The notes: generated by a model from the sequence alone, not told the origin. 64,000 bases of DNA from UBA7867 sp964579205 (GCA_964579205.1 CAZOFH010000002.1:102821-166820); one strand, 5' to 3'. Shown: positions 42,866-51,713, counted from the first letter of the stretch. Program-made: numbers and translations.

Positions 42866-44020
42866 ATGCAAGCATTTATAGAAGCAATTTTGAATGTTTT
42901 GACCATTGTCGCTCTGATTTCTGCCACAGCATTTATTATCATCTTTTTGGTTGACTTGTTTATGTCTATTACCAACAAGAATGGTGCAATCTTCTTTCGC
43001 GGTAAAGGCGAGGCAGACTCAGGTGAGATTAGACCCAAGGTAGACCAGCAGTCCAAAGAGGCTCAGCCTGCCCCTGAGGTGGAGGCGCGCCCTCAAGTGA
43101 TGGAGCAGCCTATCGAGATGGCAGAGCCTGTGCAGTCTTGGGATGAGGAGGCTGCTCTGCGTGAGCAGCAGGCCATTGCCAACCGTGACAACGAGATTAT
43201 GCTACTCGACGAGCCTCTCGAGAATAGAGAGCAAAAGCAGCAGCAGTTCGTCAGCGATTTTGACGACTTTGATTCATTGTTTGAAGATGTCAAGATTGAG
43301 CCTGATATGGCAGAAAAGGCTGATGAGCCTGTGATTGACTTTGACTCTATGATTGACGAAATCAACAAGGAATGCGTGACCTCATACGAGGCTAGCAAAA
43401 AGGTTGAGATTGTCGAGCCAATCAGCGAGGCTTTGGAGGAAATCGCTACCCCTGAGGGTGAGGACTTTGGAGTAAAGGAGACCGCCGAGGACAAGGTAGA
43501 GGCTATTCTTATGGAGCAAAGTGAGGCTCAAGAGACTACACAAGAGGCAGTCGAGGCAAAGATTGTCAATGTTTATGAGTTCTTCCCACTTGACGCATTG
43601 AATGAGCGTCTTGAGAAACTAAAAGAGAGATTAAAGATTAATGAGCGCGACCTCAAGGCTAACAGAAAAGAGTACACTCCGTTGGCTAGGGTAAACCGCA
43701 GTCTCAAGCGTGACCAAGAGAAGTTGCGCAGAAAAGAGGCAGTCATCGCGCGCAAAAAAGTTTTGCTCTACGGCGTAAACAACTATGTCGACATTGACGA
43801 GGAAAAAGCCAAAAAACTCAGTGAAGACTTGGACTTGTTGGACGGGTTGAGATTGTCTGTACAACATTGTGAAGAGGTTATGGAGCAAAACAAAGACCGC
43901 TTCCCGATTTTGGAGAGCACAAACCGTATATTGGTTGACCAAAACAAGCAAATCAAAGAGGATATCGCCGAGGTAAAGGCTGCTATCGAAAAACTCAATC
44001 AAGAAAGCAACGACGAATAA
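42866..44020 (+). CDS. Membrane-anchored acidic coiled-coil protein, unknown
   Basis: 384 residues from ATG 42866 after AGGAGAAAGG; a longer reading from 42794 would start inside tmRNA. One membrane segment at about 6-35, then about 190 highly acidic, low-complexity residues (Glu/Asp/Ala/Gln), then a charged coiled coil (about 235-380, with LNERLEKLKERLKINERDLKANRKEY and RSLKRDQEKLRRKEAVIARKK). No family recognised. A cytoplasmic scaffold anchored at the membrane fits what is seen. Confidence 0.75.
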   Translation: MQAFIEAILNVLTIVALISATAFIIIFLVDLFMSITNKNGAIFFRGKGEADSGEIRPKVDQQSKEAQPAPEVEARPQVMEQPIEMAEPVQSWDEEAALREQQAIANRDNEIMLLDEPLENREQKQQQFVSDFDDFDSLFEDVKIEPDMAEKADEPVIDFDSMIDEINKECVTSYEASKKVEIVEPISEALEEIATPEGEDFGVKETAEDKVEAILMEQSEAQETTQEAVEAKIVNVYEFFPLDALNERLEKLKERLKINERDLKANRKEYTPLARVNRSLKRDQEKLRRKEAVIARKKVLLYGVNNYVDIDEEKAKKLSEDLDLLDGLRLSVQHCEEVMEQNKDRFPILESTNRILVDQNKQIKEDIAEVKAAIEKLNQESNDE

Positions 44021-44067
44021 TAAGTAATATCGGGCGTTTTGAGCAGATTTTGCTCATCGCTCATCAT

Positions 44068-44106
44068 AGACATATTAGTTTAGTTTGACTAATATGTCTT
44101 TTTTTT
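44068..44106 (+). terminator. Terminator after the coiled-coil gene
   Basis: A 12-bp perfect stem (AGACATATTAGT and its complement) with an 8-base loop, then T7. Confidence 0.9.
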
Positions 44107-44188
44107 GTCTCAGGCGTTTGCAATTATTGCGTTTTTCTGCTAAAATATAATGCTGGTGCATAAATTAAGAGATAGGAGTAATGGGCTT

Positions 44189-45127
44189 ATGTGGTTCAAA
44201 AATATTTTCAAGCGACCTTCGACGCGTGCAATAGAGAATGCTGCACCGGGCGAAGTGTTGCATCCGCTCAAACTCGGCTTGGCACTCAGTGGCGGCGGAA
44301 TGTACGGTGTCGCGTATATCGGAGTTTTTCGCGCTTTTGCCGAGGCTGGGCTAAAATTTGACTATGTCGCAGGTACTTCGGCGGGTTCGTTATTCGGCGC
44401 CGCGTATTGCGCGGGGCTGACGCCCAAACAAATGGAGGATATCGCGCTCAATATGCGCTCAAAAGATGTCTTGAGTAGCAAGTTTATCTTTGTCCCCAAC
44501 AAGACTGAGAAAATTGAGAGTTTTGTCGAGACTATTCTGGACGGTAGGAGTTTTGAGGACCTCAAGATGCCTTTTTGTGCGGTCGCCGTTGATGTGATTT
44601 CGGGCGAAGAATTGCACTTGCGTACCGGTAGCCTCAGCAAATCTGTCGCAGGGTCGTGCGCTTTTCCGGGAGTGTTTACCGCTATCGACTATCCGCCATT
44701 TAGGCTGGTGGACGGCGGCATTATGAATAACATTCCTAGCGATGTCGTCAGAGAAATGGGCGCCGATGTCGTGCTGGCAGTCGACCTCAATCCTAGCCGC
44801 GGCTCGGGTACAGACAGTACCAAATATTTTGACATTCTCAAGGCTTCATTGAGAATTATGACCAAGTCAAACTCGTATAGGGGGTATGTCTATGCCGACC
44901 ATTTGCTCAAACTCGACCTAGCCGAATTCAAGCAGTTCAAAATGGAGGGCTTGCAAGAGATGATACAGATTGGCTACGATATGGCAAAGGCGGATATGCC
45001 GAATATTCTCAAGACTCTAGGTATGCGCGTGCCTAATGAGAGTATTCGCGAGACGGCTGCGAGGATTGCCGAAATGCAAAAACGCGCCAAACAAATCGCA
45101 AAACACAACAAGAAAAAAGAAAAATAG
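44189..45127 (+). CDS. Patatin-like phospholipase
   Basis: 312 residues. Oxyanion-hole motif LSGGGMYG (33-40), nucleophile GTSAG with Ser64, and catalytic Asp in VDGGIMNN. Acyl hydrolase acting on lipids or acyl esters; no signal peptide, so probably cytoplasmic or at the inner membrane face. I start at ATG 44189; the in-frame ATG at 44150 overlaps the TATAAT box (44146-44151). The C-terminus is Lys-rich. The ComEC-like gene follows 12 bases later. Confidence 0.9.
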   Translation: MWFKNIFKRPSTRAIENAAPGEVLHPLKLGLALSGGGMYGVAYIGVFRAFAEAGLKFDYVAGTSAGSLFGAAYCAGLTPKQMEDIALNMRSKDVLSSKFIFVPNKTEKIESFVETILDGRSFEDLKMPFCAVAVDVISGEELHLRTGSLSKSVAGSCAFPGVFTAIDYPPFRLVDGGIMNNIPSDVVREMGADVVLAVDLNPSRGSGTDSTKYFDILKASLRIMTKSNSYRGYVYADHLLKLDLAEFKQFKMEGLQEMIQIGYDMAKADMPNILKTLGMRVPNESIRETAARIAEMQKRAKQIAKHNKKKEK

Positions 45128-45139
45128 GAGGGAGAGAAT

Positions 45140-46837
45140 ATGTCTTGGGATGAATTTAACAAAGCACGTAAGGAGGCTCGCGAAGCCCAAAAGGCATTGG
45201 AGGCGGCTATGGGCGGCAAATCGTCCTCTTCGACCCAAAAGTCTAGTTCGACCCAAAAATCAACTAGCAGTTCCAAAAAATCTAGTTCGTCATCCAAAAA
45301 GAGTAGTAGTTCCAAAAAATCAAGTTCCAGTTCTAGCAAAAAATCAAGTTCGGGTTCTAGTTCTAGCAAAAAATCAAGTTCGGGTTCTAGTTCTAGCAAA
45401 AAATCTAGTACCAAAAGTTATGACTTGTCTAGTACCAATCTGAGCACGGTCTCAAAGAGTGATGTCAAAAAAGCAACCAAAAATGCAAAAACTTATCGCT
45501 GGTTGTTTGCTATTTTTGTCGTTTTGGCGATTGCGATGCTTGCGACCTTGCCATTCAGCGACTACTTTGAGTCAAAAATCAACAACACATTTGAGCAAGA
45601 TGGCATTATCGTCGGTGCCGACAGTGCTCGCAACTATAGTTCATTCAATATTAGTTATGTCGATGTGCTGCAGGGGGATTGCATCCTCATCAACTTGCCT
45701 GACGGCAAAAATATGATTATCGACGCAGGTAGTTCGTTTAAGTATTACAACAAATATGGGTCTGAAATAAAACAAAAGATTTTTGATTACATCGACACGC
45801 ACCTATTTAAGGGAGCGGGGGACAGCGGGATTATCGACTATATGATTATGACCCACCCAGACTACGACCACTTGTCGTATATGAAGGACATTTTGGCGAG
45901 GTATGATGTGGATACTATGTACCGCCCAAACACTTATTACGGTTATGATGCTAGCGAATCTACATCAAACGCAGCCGCAAAGCAGGCGTTTGAGGCTGAG
46001 GAAAGAGTACGCGCCGAAAATAACGGTGCACCGTATGTCACCGAGGATATGTACAAAAACACAAAGGATTCTGCTGGCAAAAAGTACTATTCAGGCTATA
46101 ATGTCAAGACCACCAGTTCGGTATACACCACTTTTAGTGCAATGTACAGCGAACGGTATACCTCGGGCGGAATTGTCAAAAATGCTACTGTAAAATTCTC
46201 AAAAGCGGGCGAAACAATTACCAACGATGCGTCAGTGACTGACCCTAGCAAGCAATATAAGTTCACTTTTTACGCGCCTACGAGTTTTACCACATTGTAT
46301 TCTGACTGGAATAACTACTCTTGTATGATAATCCTCGAATACAACGGGCTCAAGTACTGCTTTACTGGTGACACCGAGGCGCAAGGGGAAAAGGATATCA
46401 TCGCGGCTTTCGGCGATAAGTTGCCAAAAGTCGACATTATGGACGCAGGTCACCATGGTAGTGACACCAGTAGCAGTCAGGCATTTATCGAGTTACTCAA
46501 ACCAAGTGTCGTGATTTGCTCTTGTGACGACGGTACAGAATACGGGCACCCAAAACAAAGCACGCTAGACCGCTTTGTCGCTAATGGTGTGGCTCGCAAC
46601 TGTATTTTTACCACACACCTCAATAGTAATATTTGCGTCGCACTCGATTATGACGACCCCGAGGTTGCGGAGGAGGTTAGCCCTTATGTTGTCGGGATAA
46701 CCAAGGACGGCGAGGTGACCATTACCGAAGTGCGGTGGTGGTACTATGTCTCAGCAGGTATCGCGATAGCGGGTGTTGTGCTGCTGATAATTATACCGAC
46801 CATTATCAAGAAAGTGAAAAAAGCAACCAAAAAATAA
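45140..46837 (+). CDS. ComEC-like metallo-beta-lactamase hydrolase with Ser/Lys-rich N-terminus
   Basis: 565 residues. An N-terminal stretch (about 30-95) is almost only Ser and Lys with Gly. A membrane segment (about 116-138) follows. The rest is the MBL domain found at the end of ComEC: YVDVLQGDCILINLPDGKNMIIDAG, THPDYDH (238-244), FTGDTEAQGEKD, DAGHHGSDTSSSQ and ICSCDDGTEYGHP. A last membrane segment (about 530-555) and a Lys-rich tail close it. It lacks the ComEC channel domain, so a nuclease or hydrolase at the outer face is more likely than a DNA channel. Confidence 0.85.
   Translation: MSWDEFNKARKEAREAQKALEAAMGGKSSSSTQKSSSTQKSTSSSKKSSSSSKKSSSSKKSSSSSSKKSSSGSSSSKKSSSGSSSSKKSSTKSYDLSSTNLSTVSKSDVKKATKNAKTYRWLFAIFVVLAIAMLATLPFSDYFESKINNTFEQDGIIVGADSARNYSSFNISYVDVLQGDCILINLPDGKNMIIDAGSSFKYYNKYGSEIKQKIFDYIDTHLFKGAGDSGIIDYMIMTHPDYDHLSYMKDILARYDVDTMYRPNTYYGYDASESTSNAAAKQAFEAEERVRAENNGAPYVTEDMYKNTKDSAGKKYYSGYNVKTTSSVYTTFSAMYSERYTSGGIVKNATVKFSKAGETITNDASVTDPSKQYKFTFYAPTSFTTLYSDWNNYSCMIILEYNGLKYCFTGDTEAQGEKDIIAAFGDKLPKVDIMDAGHHGSDTSSSQAFIELLKPSVVICSCDDGTEYGHPKQSTLDRFVANGVARNCIFTTHLNSNICVALDYDDPEVAEEVSPYVVGITKDGEVTITEVRWWYYVSAGIAIAGVVLLIIIPTIIKKVKKATKK
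45265..45413 (+). repeat. Tandem repeat encoding Ser/Lys-rich segment
   Basis: Imperfect repeats of AAATCTAGTTC / AAATCAAGTTC type; a 30-base unit containing AAATCAAGTTCGGGTTCTAG occurs in near-identical tandem at 45344-45403. Likely prone to slippage, changing the linker length in frame. Confidence 0.75.
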
Positions 46838-46867
46838 TAAAAAAAGTCCATTGTGGATAAATTGTGG

Positions 46868-46900
46868 AAAACTGTAATTACATCAAATTACAGTTTTTTT
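46868..46900 (+). terminator. Terminator after the ComEC-like gene
   Basis: A 12-bp perfect stem (AAAACTGTAATT and its complement), 6-base loop, T7. Confidence 0.9.
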
Positions 46901-47005
46901 GTTTATAAATATACCCAAATTTTGACGATTTTTACCGCAAAACGCGATAATTCCGTGCATAATATTTAGTCTTTTTGTATATTTATAAACTCGCAAAATT
47001 TATTA

Positions 47006-47030
47006 AAGTTTGTGCAAATAGTACAAACTT
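47006..47030 (+). promoter_or_regulatory. Inverted repeat upstream of the nrd promoter
   Basis: AAGTTTGT (47006-47013) and ACAAACTT (47023-47030), perfect 8-base arms 9 bases apart, just before the first NrdR box. Possible second regulator site. Confidence 0.5.
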
Positions 47031-47033
47031 AAA

Positions 47034-47049
47034 ACACAATATGTAGTTG
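47034..47049 (+). promoter_or_regulatory. NrdR box 1
   Basis: ACACAATATGTAGTTG matches the NrdR box consensus acaCwAtATaTwGtgt at 13 of 16 positions. Confidence 0.8.
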
Positions 47050-47062
47050 TATTCAAAATCGC

Positions 47063-47092
47063 TTGACACAAGATGTTGTGTTTGGGTATAAT
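47063..47092 (+). promoter_or_regulatory. Sigma-A promoter of nrdDG with NrdR box 2
   Basis: TTGACA (47063-47068), 18-bp spacer, TATAAT (47087-47092). The spacer holds ACACAAGATGTTGTGT (47066-47081), 14 of 16 matches to the NrdR box. It starts 32 bases after box 1, three helix turns, the usual paired arrangement. Confidence 0.85.
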
Positions 47093-47128
47093 TTGTATGT
47101 AATAAAAATTAAGGAGCAAAAGACGAAA

Positions 47129-49282
47129 ATGATTCAACAAGTACTCAAAAGAGATGGAACTTATCAAGATTTTAACCTAGACAAGATTGCGGACGCGATT
47201 TACAAAGCCGCAGTGGCTTGCAACGGTAGCGATTATGCCACTGCCAAGTCGCTGGCGGAAAAAGTCGTAGAGTTAATCAAAAAGAGACACGGCGACAACA
47301 TCCCGACCGTCGAGCAAATCCAAGACGCAGTCGAGTATACCTTGATCGAGAATAGGCACTCTCAGACCGCCAAGGCATATATCCTTTATCGTGAGAAGCG
47401 TAAGAGCGCGCGCGAGAAAAACGCTCTCGTGGGTGCGACCATCGACCTTTTTGACAAATATATCGACGAGACCGACTGGGCGACCAAGGAAAATGCTAAT
47501 ATGCAGCGTAGTGTCGCCGGGCTAAACAACTACGTACGTGAAGAGTTTACCAAGAATTATTGGCTAAACGAAGTCTATCCTGTCAACGTTCGTGAGGCTC
47601 ATTTGAGCGGAGATATTCACTTGCACGACCTGGGCTTTTTCGGCAGCTACTGCGTAGGGTGGGACTTGGCACAACTTTTGACCGTCGGTTTTACCGGTGT
47701 TGAGGGCAAGATTTCGTCTAGCCCAGCCAAGCACCTGCGCAGTTTCTTGGGGCAGGTGACCAATGCGACTTTTACCCTGCAGGGTGAGAGTGCTGGCGCG
47801 CAGGCGTGGAGCAGTTTTGATACTTATTGTGCGCCATTCATAGCATATGACAACCTAAGTTACGAGGAGGTCGTCCAGATCCTGCAGGGCTTTGTATTCA
47901 ATATGAATGTTGCGACCCGCGTAGGTTTTCAGTGTCCGTTTAGCAATATCACTCTTGATATCAAGGTGCATCCATTGCTAAAAGACCGTCCTGTCATCAT
48001 CGGTGGCGAGCCTCAAGACCGTACTTATGGCGAATTCCAAAAAGAAATGGATATGTTTAACCTCGCTCTGTGCGAAGTTTTGGCAAAAGGTGACGCCAAT
48101 GGTAGGATTTTTACCTTCCCAATCCCTACTATCAATGTTACCAAAGACCTTGATTGGGATAGCCCTGTTGTAAACGCCATTATGGACATCACTTGCAAAT
48201 ACGGCATCCCGTATTTTGCCAACTATATAAACTCGACTCTCAGCCCAGAGGACGCGCTGTCAATGTGCTGCCGTCTGCGTCTGGATTTGAGTGAATTGCG
48301 TAAGCGCGGTGGTGGACTGTTTGGCTCAAACCCTCTCACAGGCTCTATCGGCGTCGTGACTATCAACTTGCCTCGTATCGGTTACCTCTCAAAGACCAAA
48401 GAGGAGTTTAAAAAGCGCGTGATAGAACTTGCCGAAATCGCAAAGACCAGCCTCGAGATAAAGAGAAAGATGATCGAGAAGCAGACAGAAAACGGGCTTT
48501 ACCCATATTCAGCATTTTACCTCAAGGGCGTAAAAGAGCGCTCTGGCTCATATTGGGCAAACCACTTCGCCACAATCGGGGTAAACGGTATGAACGAAGC
48601 CTTGCTCAACCTCTTTGGCAAAGATATTACCACCCCAGAGGGGCAGGAATTCGCTATCGAGGTGATGAACCTGTTGCGCGAAAAAATGGTGGAATTCCAA
48701 AACGAAACTGGCAACCAGTACAACCTCGAGGCGACCCCCGCAGAGGGTGTGTCAGCGAGACTCGCTAGACTAGACAAGGCGCGTTTCCCTGATATCATTA
48801 CTAGCGGTGACAAAGAGCCTTATTACACAAACTCTACCCAAATCCCCGTAGGCTACACCGATGACATTTTTGAGGTAGTCCGCCTCCAAGATAAATTGCA
48901 GTCGCTCTACACCGGTGGTACTGTGCTGCACCTTTACCTCGGCGAAAAAATCAACGATCGCGAAGTCTGCAAGAACCTAATCAAAAAGATTTTCTCTACC
49001 AGCGAGATGCCATACATCAGTATCACGCCTACATTCAGCGTTTGCCCTACACACGGCTACATCGCAGGCGAGCACTTTGAGTGCCCTCACTGCCACCAAT
49101 CTAGCGAAGTTTGGTCACGCGTGGTCGGCTACTTCCGCTGTGTAAAGGATTTTAACAAGTCAAAGCAGGCTGAGTATATGGACAGAAAGAAATTCGTCAT
49201 CCGCCCAGAAGAGGTGATGGATGCTGAAGAGTTGGAGCAGTACAACCGCGAAAAAGCAGGCTTGAGCGCGAGCGCTAGTTAG
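47129..49282 (+). CDS. nrdD: Anaerobic ribonucleoside-triphosphate reductase (class III)
   Basis: 717 residues from ATG 47129 after AAGGAG; a start at 47063 would overlap the promoter. N-terminal ATP-cone (VLKRDGTYQDFNLDKIADAIYKAA) for allosteric control, glycyl-radical barrel, a C-terminal zinc site with CPTHG and CPHC, and the radical Gly in SRVVGYFR. Reduces ribonucleotides to deoxyribonucleotides without oxygen. nrdG follows 5 bases later. Confidence 0.96.
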   Translation: MIQQVLKRDGTYQDFNLDKIADAIYKAAVACNGSDYATAKSLAEKVVELIKKRHGDNIPTVEQIQDAVEYTLIENRHSQTAKAYILYREKRKSAREKNALVGATIDLFDKYIDETDWATKENANMQRSVAGLNNYVREEFTKNYWLNEVYPVNVREAHLSGDIHLHDLGFFGSYCVGWDLAQLLTVGFTGVEGKISSSPAKHLRSFLGQVTNATFTLQGESAGAQAWSSFDTYCAPFIAYDNLSYEEVVQILQGFVFNMNVATRVGFQCPFSNITLDIKVHPLLKDRPVIIGGEPQDRTYGEFQKEMDMFNLALCEVLAKGDANGRIFTFPIPTINVTKDLDWDSPVVNAIMDITCKYGIPYFANYINSTLSPEDALSMCCRLRLDLSELRKRGGGLFGSNPLTGSIGVVTINLPRIGYLSKTKEEFKKRVIELAEIAKTSLEIKRKMIEKQTENGLYPYSAFYLKGVKERSGSYWANHFATIGVNGMNEALLNLFGKDITTPEGQEFAIEVMNLLREKMVEFQNETGNQYNLEATPAEGVSARLARLDKARFPDIITSGDKEPYYTNSTQIPVGYTDDIFEVVRLQDKLQSLYTGGTVLHLYLGEKINDREVCKNLIKKIFSTSEMPYISITPTFSVCPTHGYIAGEHFECPHCHQSSEVWSRVVGYFRCVKDFNKSKQAEYMDRKKFVIRPEEVMDAEELEQYNREKAGLSASAS

Positions 49283-49287
49283 TCATT

Positions 49288-49950
49288 ATGAAAATAGTCA
49301 AATTTATCAAAAATTCCCTCATCGACTTTCCCGCAAAAATCGCGACGGTGATTTTTACCAACGGTTGCAACTGGGACTGCTGGTATTGCCAAAACAAAAA
49401 AATCCTCACCGATACGCGCGATTTGAGTAATGAGTTTTTTGAATACCTCGAGAGTCGTAGGGGGTGGATAGATGGAGTGGTTGTTTGCGGCGGCGAGCCA
49501 ACTATTCACAGCGATTTGCCCGAGTTTTGCCGCAGGATAAAGGCTATGGGCTTTGCGGTCAAACTGGATACCAATGGCACCAACCCGCGAATATTAGCCG
49601 CGCTGATTGAGCAAAATTTGCTCGATTATGTCGCAATGGATATCAAAGCCCCTCTCCGCAAATTGCCTACAATGGTGCATTCGACCCGCTCGGTTGACCT
49701 TATCCCTGAGTCTATCCAAATTTTGGTCAACTCTCAACTTGATTACGAATTTCGCACTACTGTTACCCCAGACCTCACGGTAGAGGATATTGGGAGAATG
49801 GCGCAGATGCTCAAAGGCGCAAAGCGCTACTATTTGCAGCAGTATCACAAACCGCATATTAGCCCCAACGAGCCCGAACCTCTAGCCATTGAAATTTTGC
49901 AGCAAATGTGTGCCGTGGCGAATGAAACTGTGCCCACTCGTATCCGCTAA
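49288..49950 (+). CDS. nrdG: Anaerobic ribonucleotide reductase-activating protein
   Basis: 220 residues. Radical SAM enzyme with the cluster motif CNWDCWYC (CX3CX2C) and SAM-binding GGEPT. It makes the glycyl radical on NrdD. Same operon as nrdD and same NrdR control. Confidence 0.95.
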   Translation: MKIVKFIKNSLIDFPAKIATVIFTNGCNWDCWYCQNKKILTDTRDLSNEFFEYLESRRGWIDGVVVCGGEPTIHSDLPEFCRRIKAMGFAVKLDTNGTNPRILAALIEQNLLDYVAMDIKAPLRKLPTMVHSTRSVDLIPESIQILVNSQLDYEFRTTVTPDLTVEDIGRMAQMLKGAKRYYLQQYHKPHISPNEPEPLAIEILQQMCAVANETVPTRIR

Positions 49951-50014
49951 GGTGTGGATATGGCGGCAAAAACAGGCGGCTCACCGCGCGCTCTTGCGTG
50001 GTGAAAAGTAATAA

Positions 50015-50054
50015 ACCAAACAAAAAAGACCGCGCAAGGTCTTTTTTGTTTGGT
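50015..50054 (+). terminator. Terminator after nrdG
   Basis: A 17-bp perfect stem with core AAAAAAGACC / GGTCTTTTTT and loop GCGCAA; flanking A and T runs make it symmetrical, so it may also end the minus-strand gene at 50114. Confidence 0.9.
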
Positions 50055-50113
50055 ATTTGGTCAGTTTTTGGGTAAAAAGGTGGCAAAATCTGATTTTTGG
50101 CGGATTTGGCGAA

Positions 50114-50716
50114 TTATTCCGCTGTAGGTGCTTGCGACTGCTCTACGATATTGTCTGTGGTGGCAGGGATAGGGGTAGGGATGTGCTTGCCTTCCGCTTT
50201 GCGCGTCTTTTTGAAAAACTTTTTGATGACGCGAGTCAATTTGCTGACTGCTTTGCTACTCCTAAAAGTGCTGCAATTTAGCATCATATCGCTCTTTTCG
50301 ACATAGAGTTTGTCACAATCGGTAAAATTTAGTTCGGTGAGGTCTTTGTCGATTACGTCAGCAGAAAATTTTGCGCGTTTTTCAAAAAATTTGGGCGCAA
50401 TCTGCAGGTATATTACATAACTTGTTTGGCTCAGCACCTCGTAGTTTTGCCCGCTAAACATCGTAGTAGGGCTGAGGCTGATGATAGTGTTTTCAAATCC
50501 TGCGACATTCGATACTACTTTGTCCTCGCATTTTTTGATATAAGCAGCCCCCTCTTGGTCGCCCAAAGTCTCATTGATATGCTCTGCATCGCCCAATTCA
50601 AACTCGACCATTTCGTCCACATCGACAAAAAACATCTCCAATTTTTCGCTCAGCAACTCGGCGACTTCGTTTGAGTAATTATTCAGCAAACATATTAATG
50701 CGATATTTGTTTTCAT
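50114..50716 (-). CDS. Shikimate-kinase-like protein without a P-loop
   Basis: 200 residues from ATG 50716 after GAGAGGTAAA. The layout resembles shikimate kinase: beta strand and P-loop region IALICLLNNYSNEVAELLSEKL, then FFVDVDEMVEFE in place of the shikimate-binding DxD helix, and an EDKVV segment. The P-loop GxxGxGKS is missing (reads LLNNYSNE). The C-terminus is basic then Pro/Thr-rich. Probably a non-catalytic relative; the assignment is tentative. Confidence 0.55.
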   Translation of the reverse strand: MKTNIALICLLNNYSNEVAELLSEKLEMFFVDVDEMVEFELGDAEHINETLGDQEGAAYIKKCEDKVVSNVAGFENTIISLSPTTMFSGQNYEVLSQTSYVIYLQIAPKFFEKRAKFSADVIDKDLTELNFTDCDKLYVEKSDMMLNCSTFRSSKAVSKLTRVIKKFFKKTRKAEGKHIPTPIPATTDNIVEQSQAPTAE

Positions 50717-51113
50717 TACTTTACCTCTCAAAAACTGACTATCAGTTATTCTAATATAACAAATTTTATTAAAATAATCAAACAAAAATCACATAAAAAA
50801 GTAAATTTTACAAAATAATGCATATTTTTTGGGCATATTTTCTTTTTTCCGACAACGGGGATGTCTATTACCTCTGTATAGGGGGCGGCTTGCCGTGGGG
50901 GCTCTCAACTGTTGAGATACCTAGGCTATGCCGCGGTAATGGCACTCAACAAAAAAAGGCCTCGCAAGGTCTTTTGAGTAGTTTTTCTGTTGCGGCAAAA
51001 AGTCGTTACCTTATTTGACTTCTTTTAGCGTCGAGGATTTTTTAAGTCGGCTTTGTGCTATCACATATTATGTAAGATAAGTTACCATAGCCCACAAAAC
51101 TAAAGGGCGGGAC
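50717..51113. other. 397-base gap: repeat motif and terminator, no gene
   Basis: An AT-rich part near 50717-50870, then the dispersed motif GCGGCTTGCCG (50885-50895) followed by the hairpin TCTCAAC/GTTGAGA (50903-50917 region), then the terminator at 50944. GCGGC and GCCGC near 50935 may form an outer stem, as in the 25913 cloverleaf. A 66-codon open frame here has no ribosome site and no protein-like composition. Confidence 0.5.
50944..50979 (-). terminator. Terminator of the DUF4364 gene
   Basis: Read on the minus strand, ACTCAAAAGACC pairs with GGCCTTTTTTTGTTGAGT around TTGCGA with a small bulge; the T run is on the minus-strand 3' side. Confidence 0.7.
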
Positions 51114-51656
51114 TCAACTCAATAGGTTGGTGTAGACAAATTCATAAAAGTTCGGCGCTTTGGTAGTCCAAATTTCCACCGCCTTGACCGCGTCGGCACG
51201 AGTCTGCATATTGATTTTGATTTCAAACATTGGCTCACTGTTGGCGGTCTCGATGATTTGCAGAGTGACGAGATAACTGCCGTCGCTATTTTTTGTAAAA
51301 TCTGCCACATATTCCTGCAAACGCTTGAAATACATTCGATTGGTCTTGCAAAATTCACTGATTGATTTGCGCAATTCTTCAGGCACTTCTTCGTAATAGA
51401 TTCCCAAGCCACTGCGCCCTTTGGCAGTTAGGGTATAACGGCACCTCTTGTTATCCTGTGCATCGGGCGTGTAGATAAAACCGTCCCTCATTAGGTCGTG
51501 AAAAACGCTCACGCACTCCATATAGTTTATCCAGTCGTTGCGCGTGGTGCAAATGTCGAGGATAAATTGCTCGGTGAGTGGTATCTCTATCTGCTCTAGC
51601 ATATACAGTAACATCAATTTGGTCTCAAAATCATCATTGCTAAATTCTAGTTTCAC
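51114..51656 (-). CDS. DUF4364 family protein
   Basis: 180 residues from GTG 51656 after AGGAGG. The family is common in Clostridia and has a winged-helix-like N-terminus: here LMLLYMLEQIEIPLTEQFILDICTTRNDWINYMECVSVFHDLMRDGFI, followed by RYTLTAKGR. Helix-turn-helix composition suggests transcription control, but no target is known. Confidence 0.8.
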   Translation of the reverse strand: MKLEFSNDDFETKLMLLYMLEQIEIPLTEQFILDICTTRNDWINYMECVSVFHDLMRDGFIYTPDAQDNKRCRYTLTAKGRSGLGIYYEEVPEELRKSISEFCKTNRMYFKRLQEYVADFTKNSDGSYLVTLQIIETANSEPMFEIKINMQTRADAVKAVEIWTTKAPNFYEFVYTNLLS

Positions 51657-51683
51657 TTTTGTGCCTCCTAATAAAACAAGGCT

Positions 51684-51713
51684 ATTATAGCACACATATG
51701 GGGTTTTAGGCAA
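51684..51713 (-). promoter_or_regulatory. Promoter of the DUF4364 gene
   Basis: On the minus strand TTGCCT, 18-bp spacer, then TATAAT (51684-51689) preceded by TGTGC. Same TGTGCTATAATAG string as the promoters at 2415 and 56801. Confidence 0.7.

Noticed and set aside
45265..45413. Regular short repeats, considered as CRISPR
   Set aside because: Units are in frame and code Ser/Lys; there are no spacers and no cas genes.
44974..45414. Minus-strand frame rich in Leu, Glu and Asp opposite the ComEC-like gene
   Set aside because: It is the antisense reading of the Ser/Lys tandem repeat; no ribosome site, and the plus strand has a clear gene.
50818..51018. 66-codon frame in the gap before the DUF4364 gene
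   Set aside because: No ribosome site; it spans the repeat motif and the terminator.
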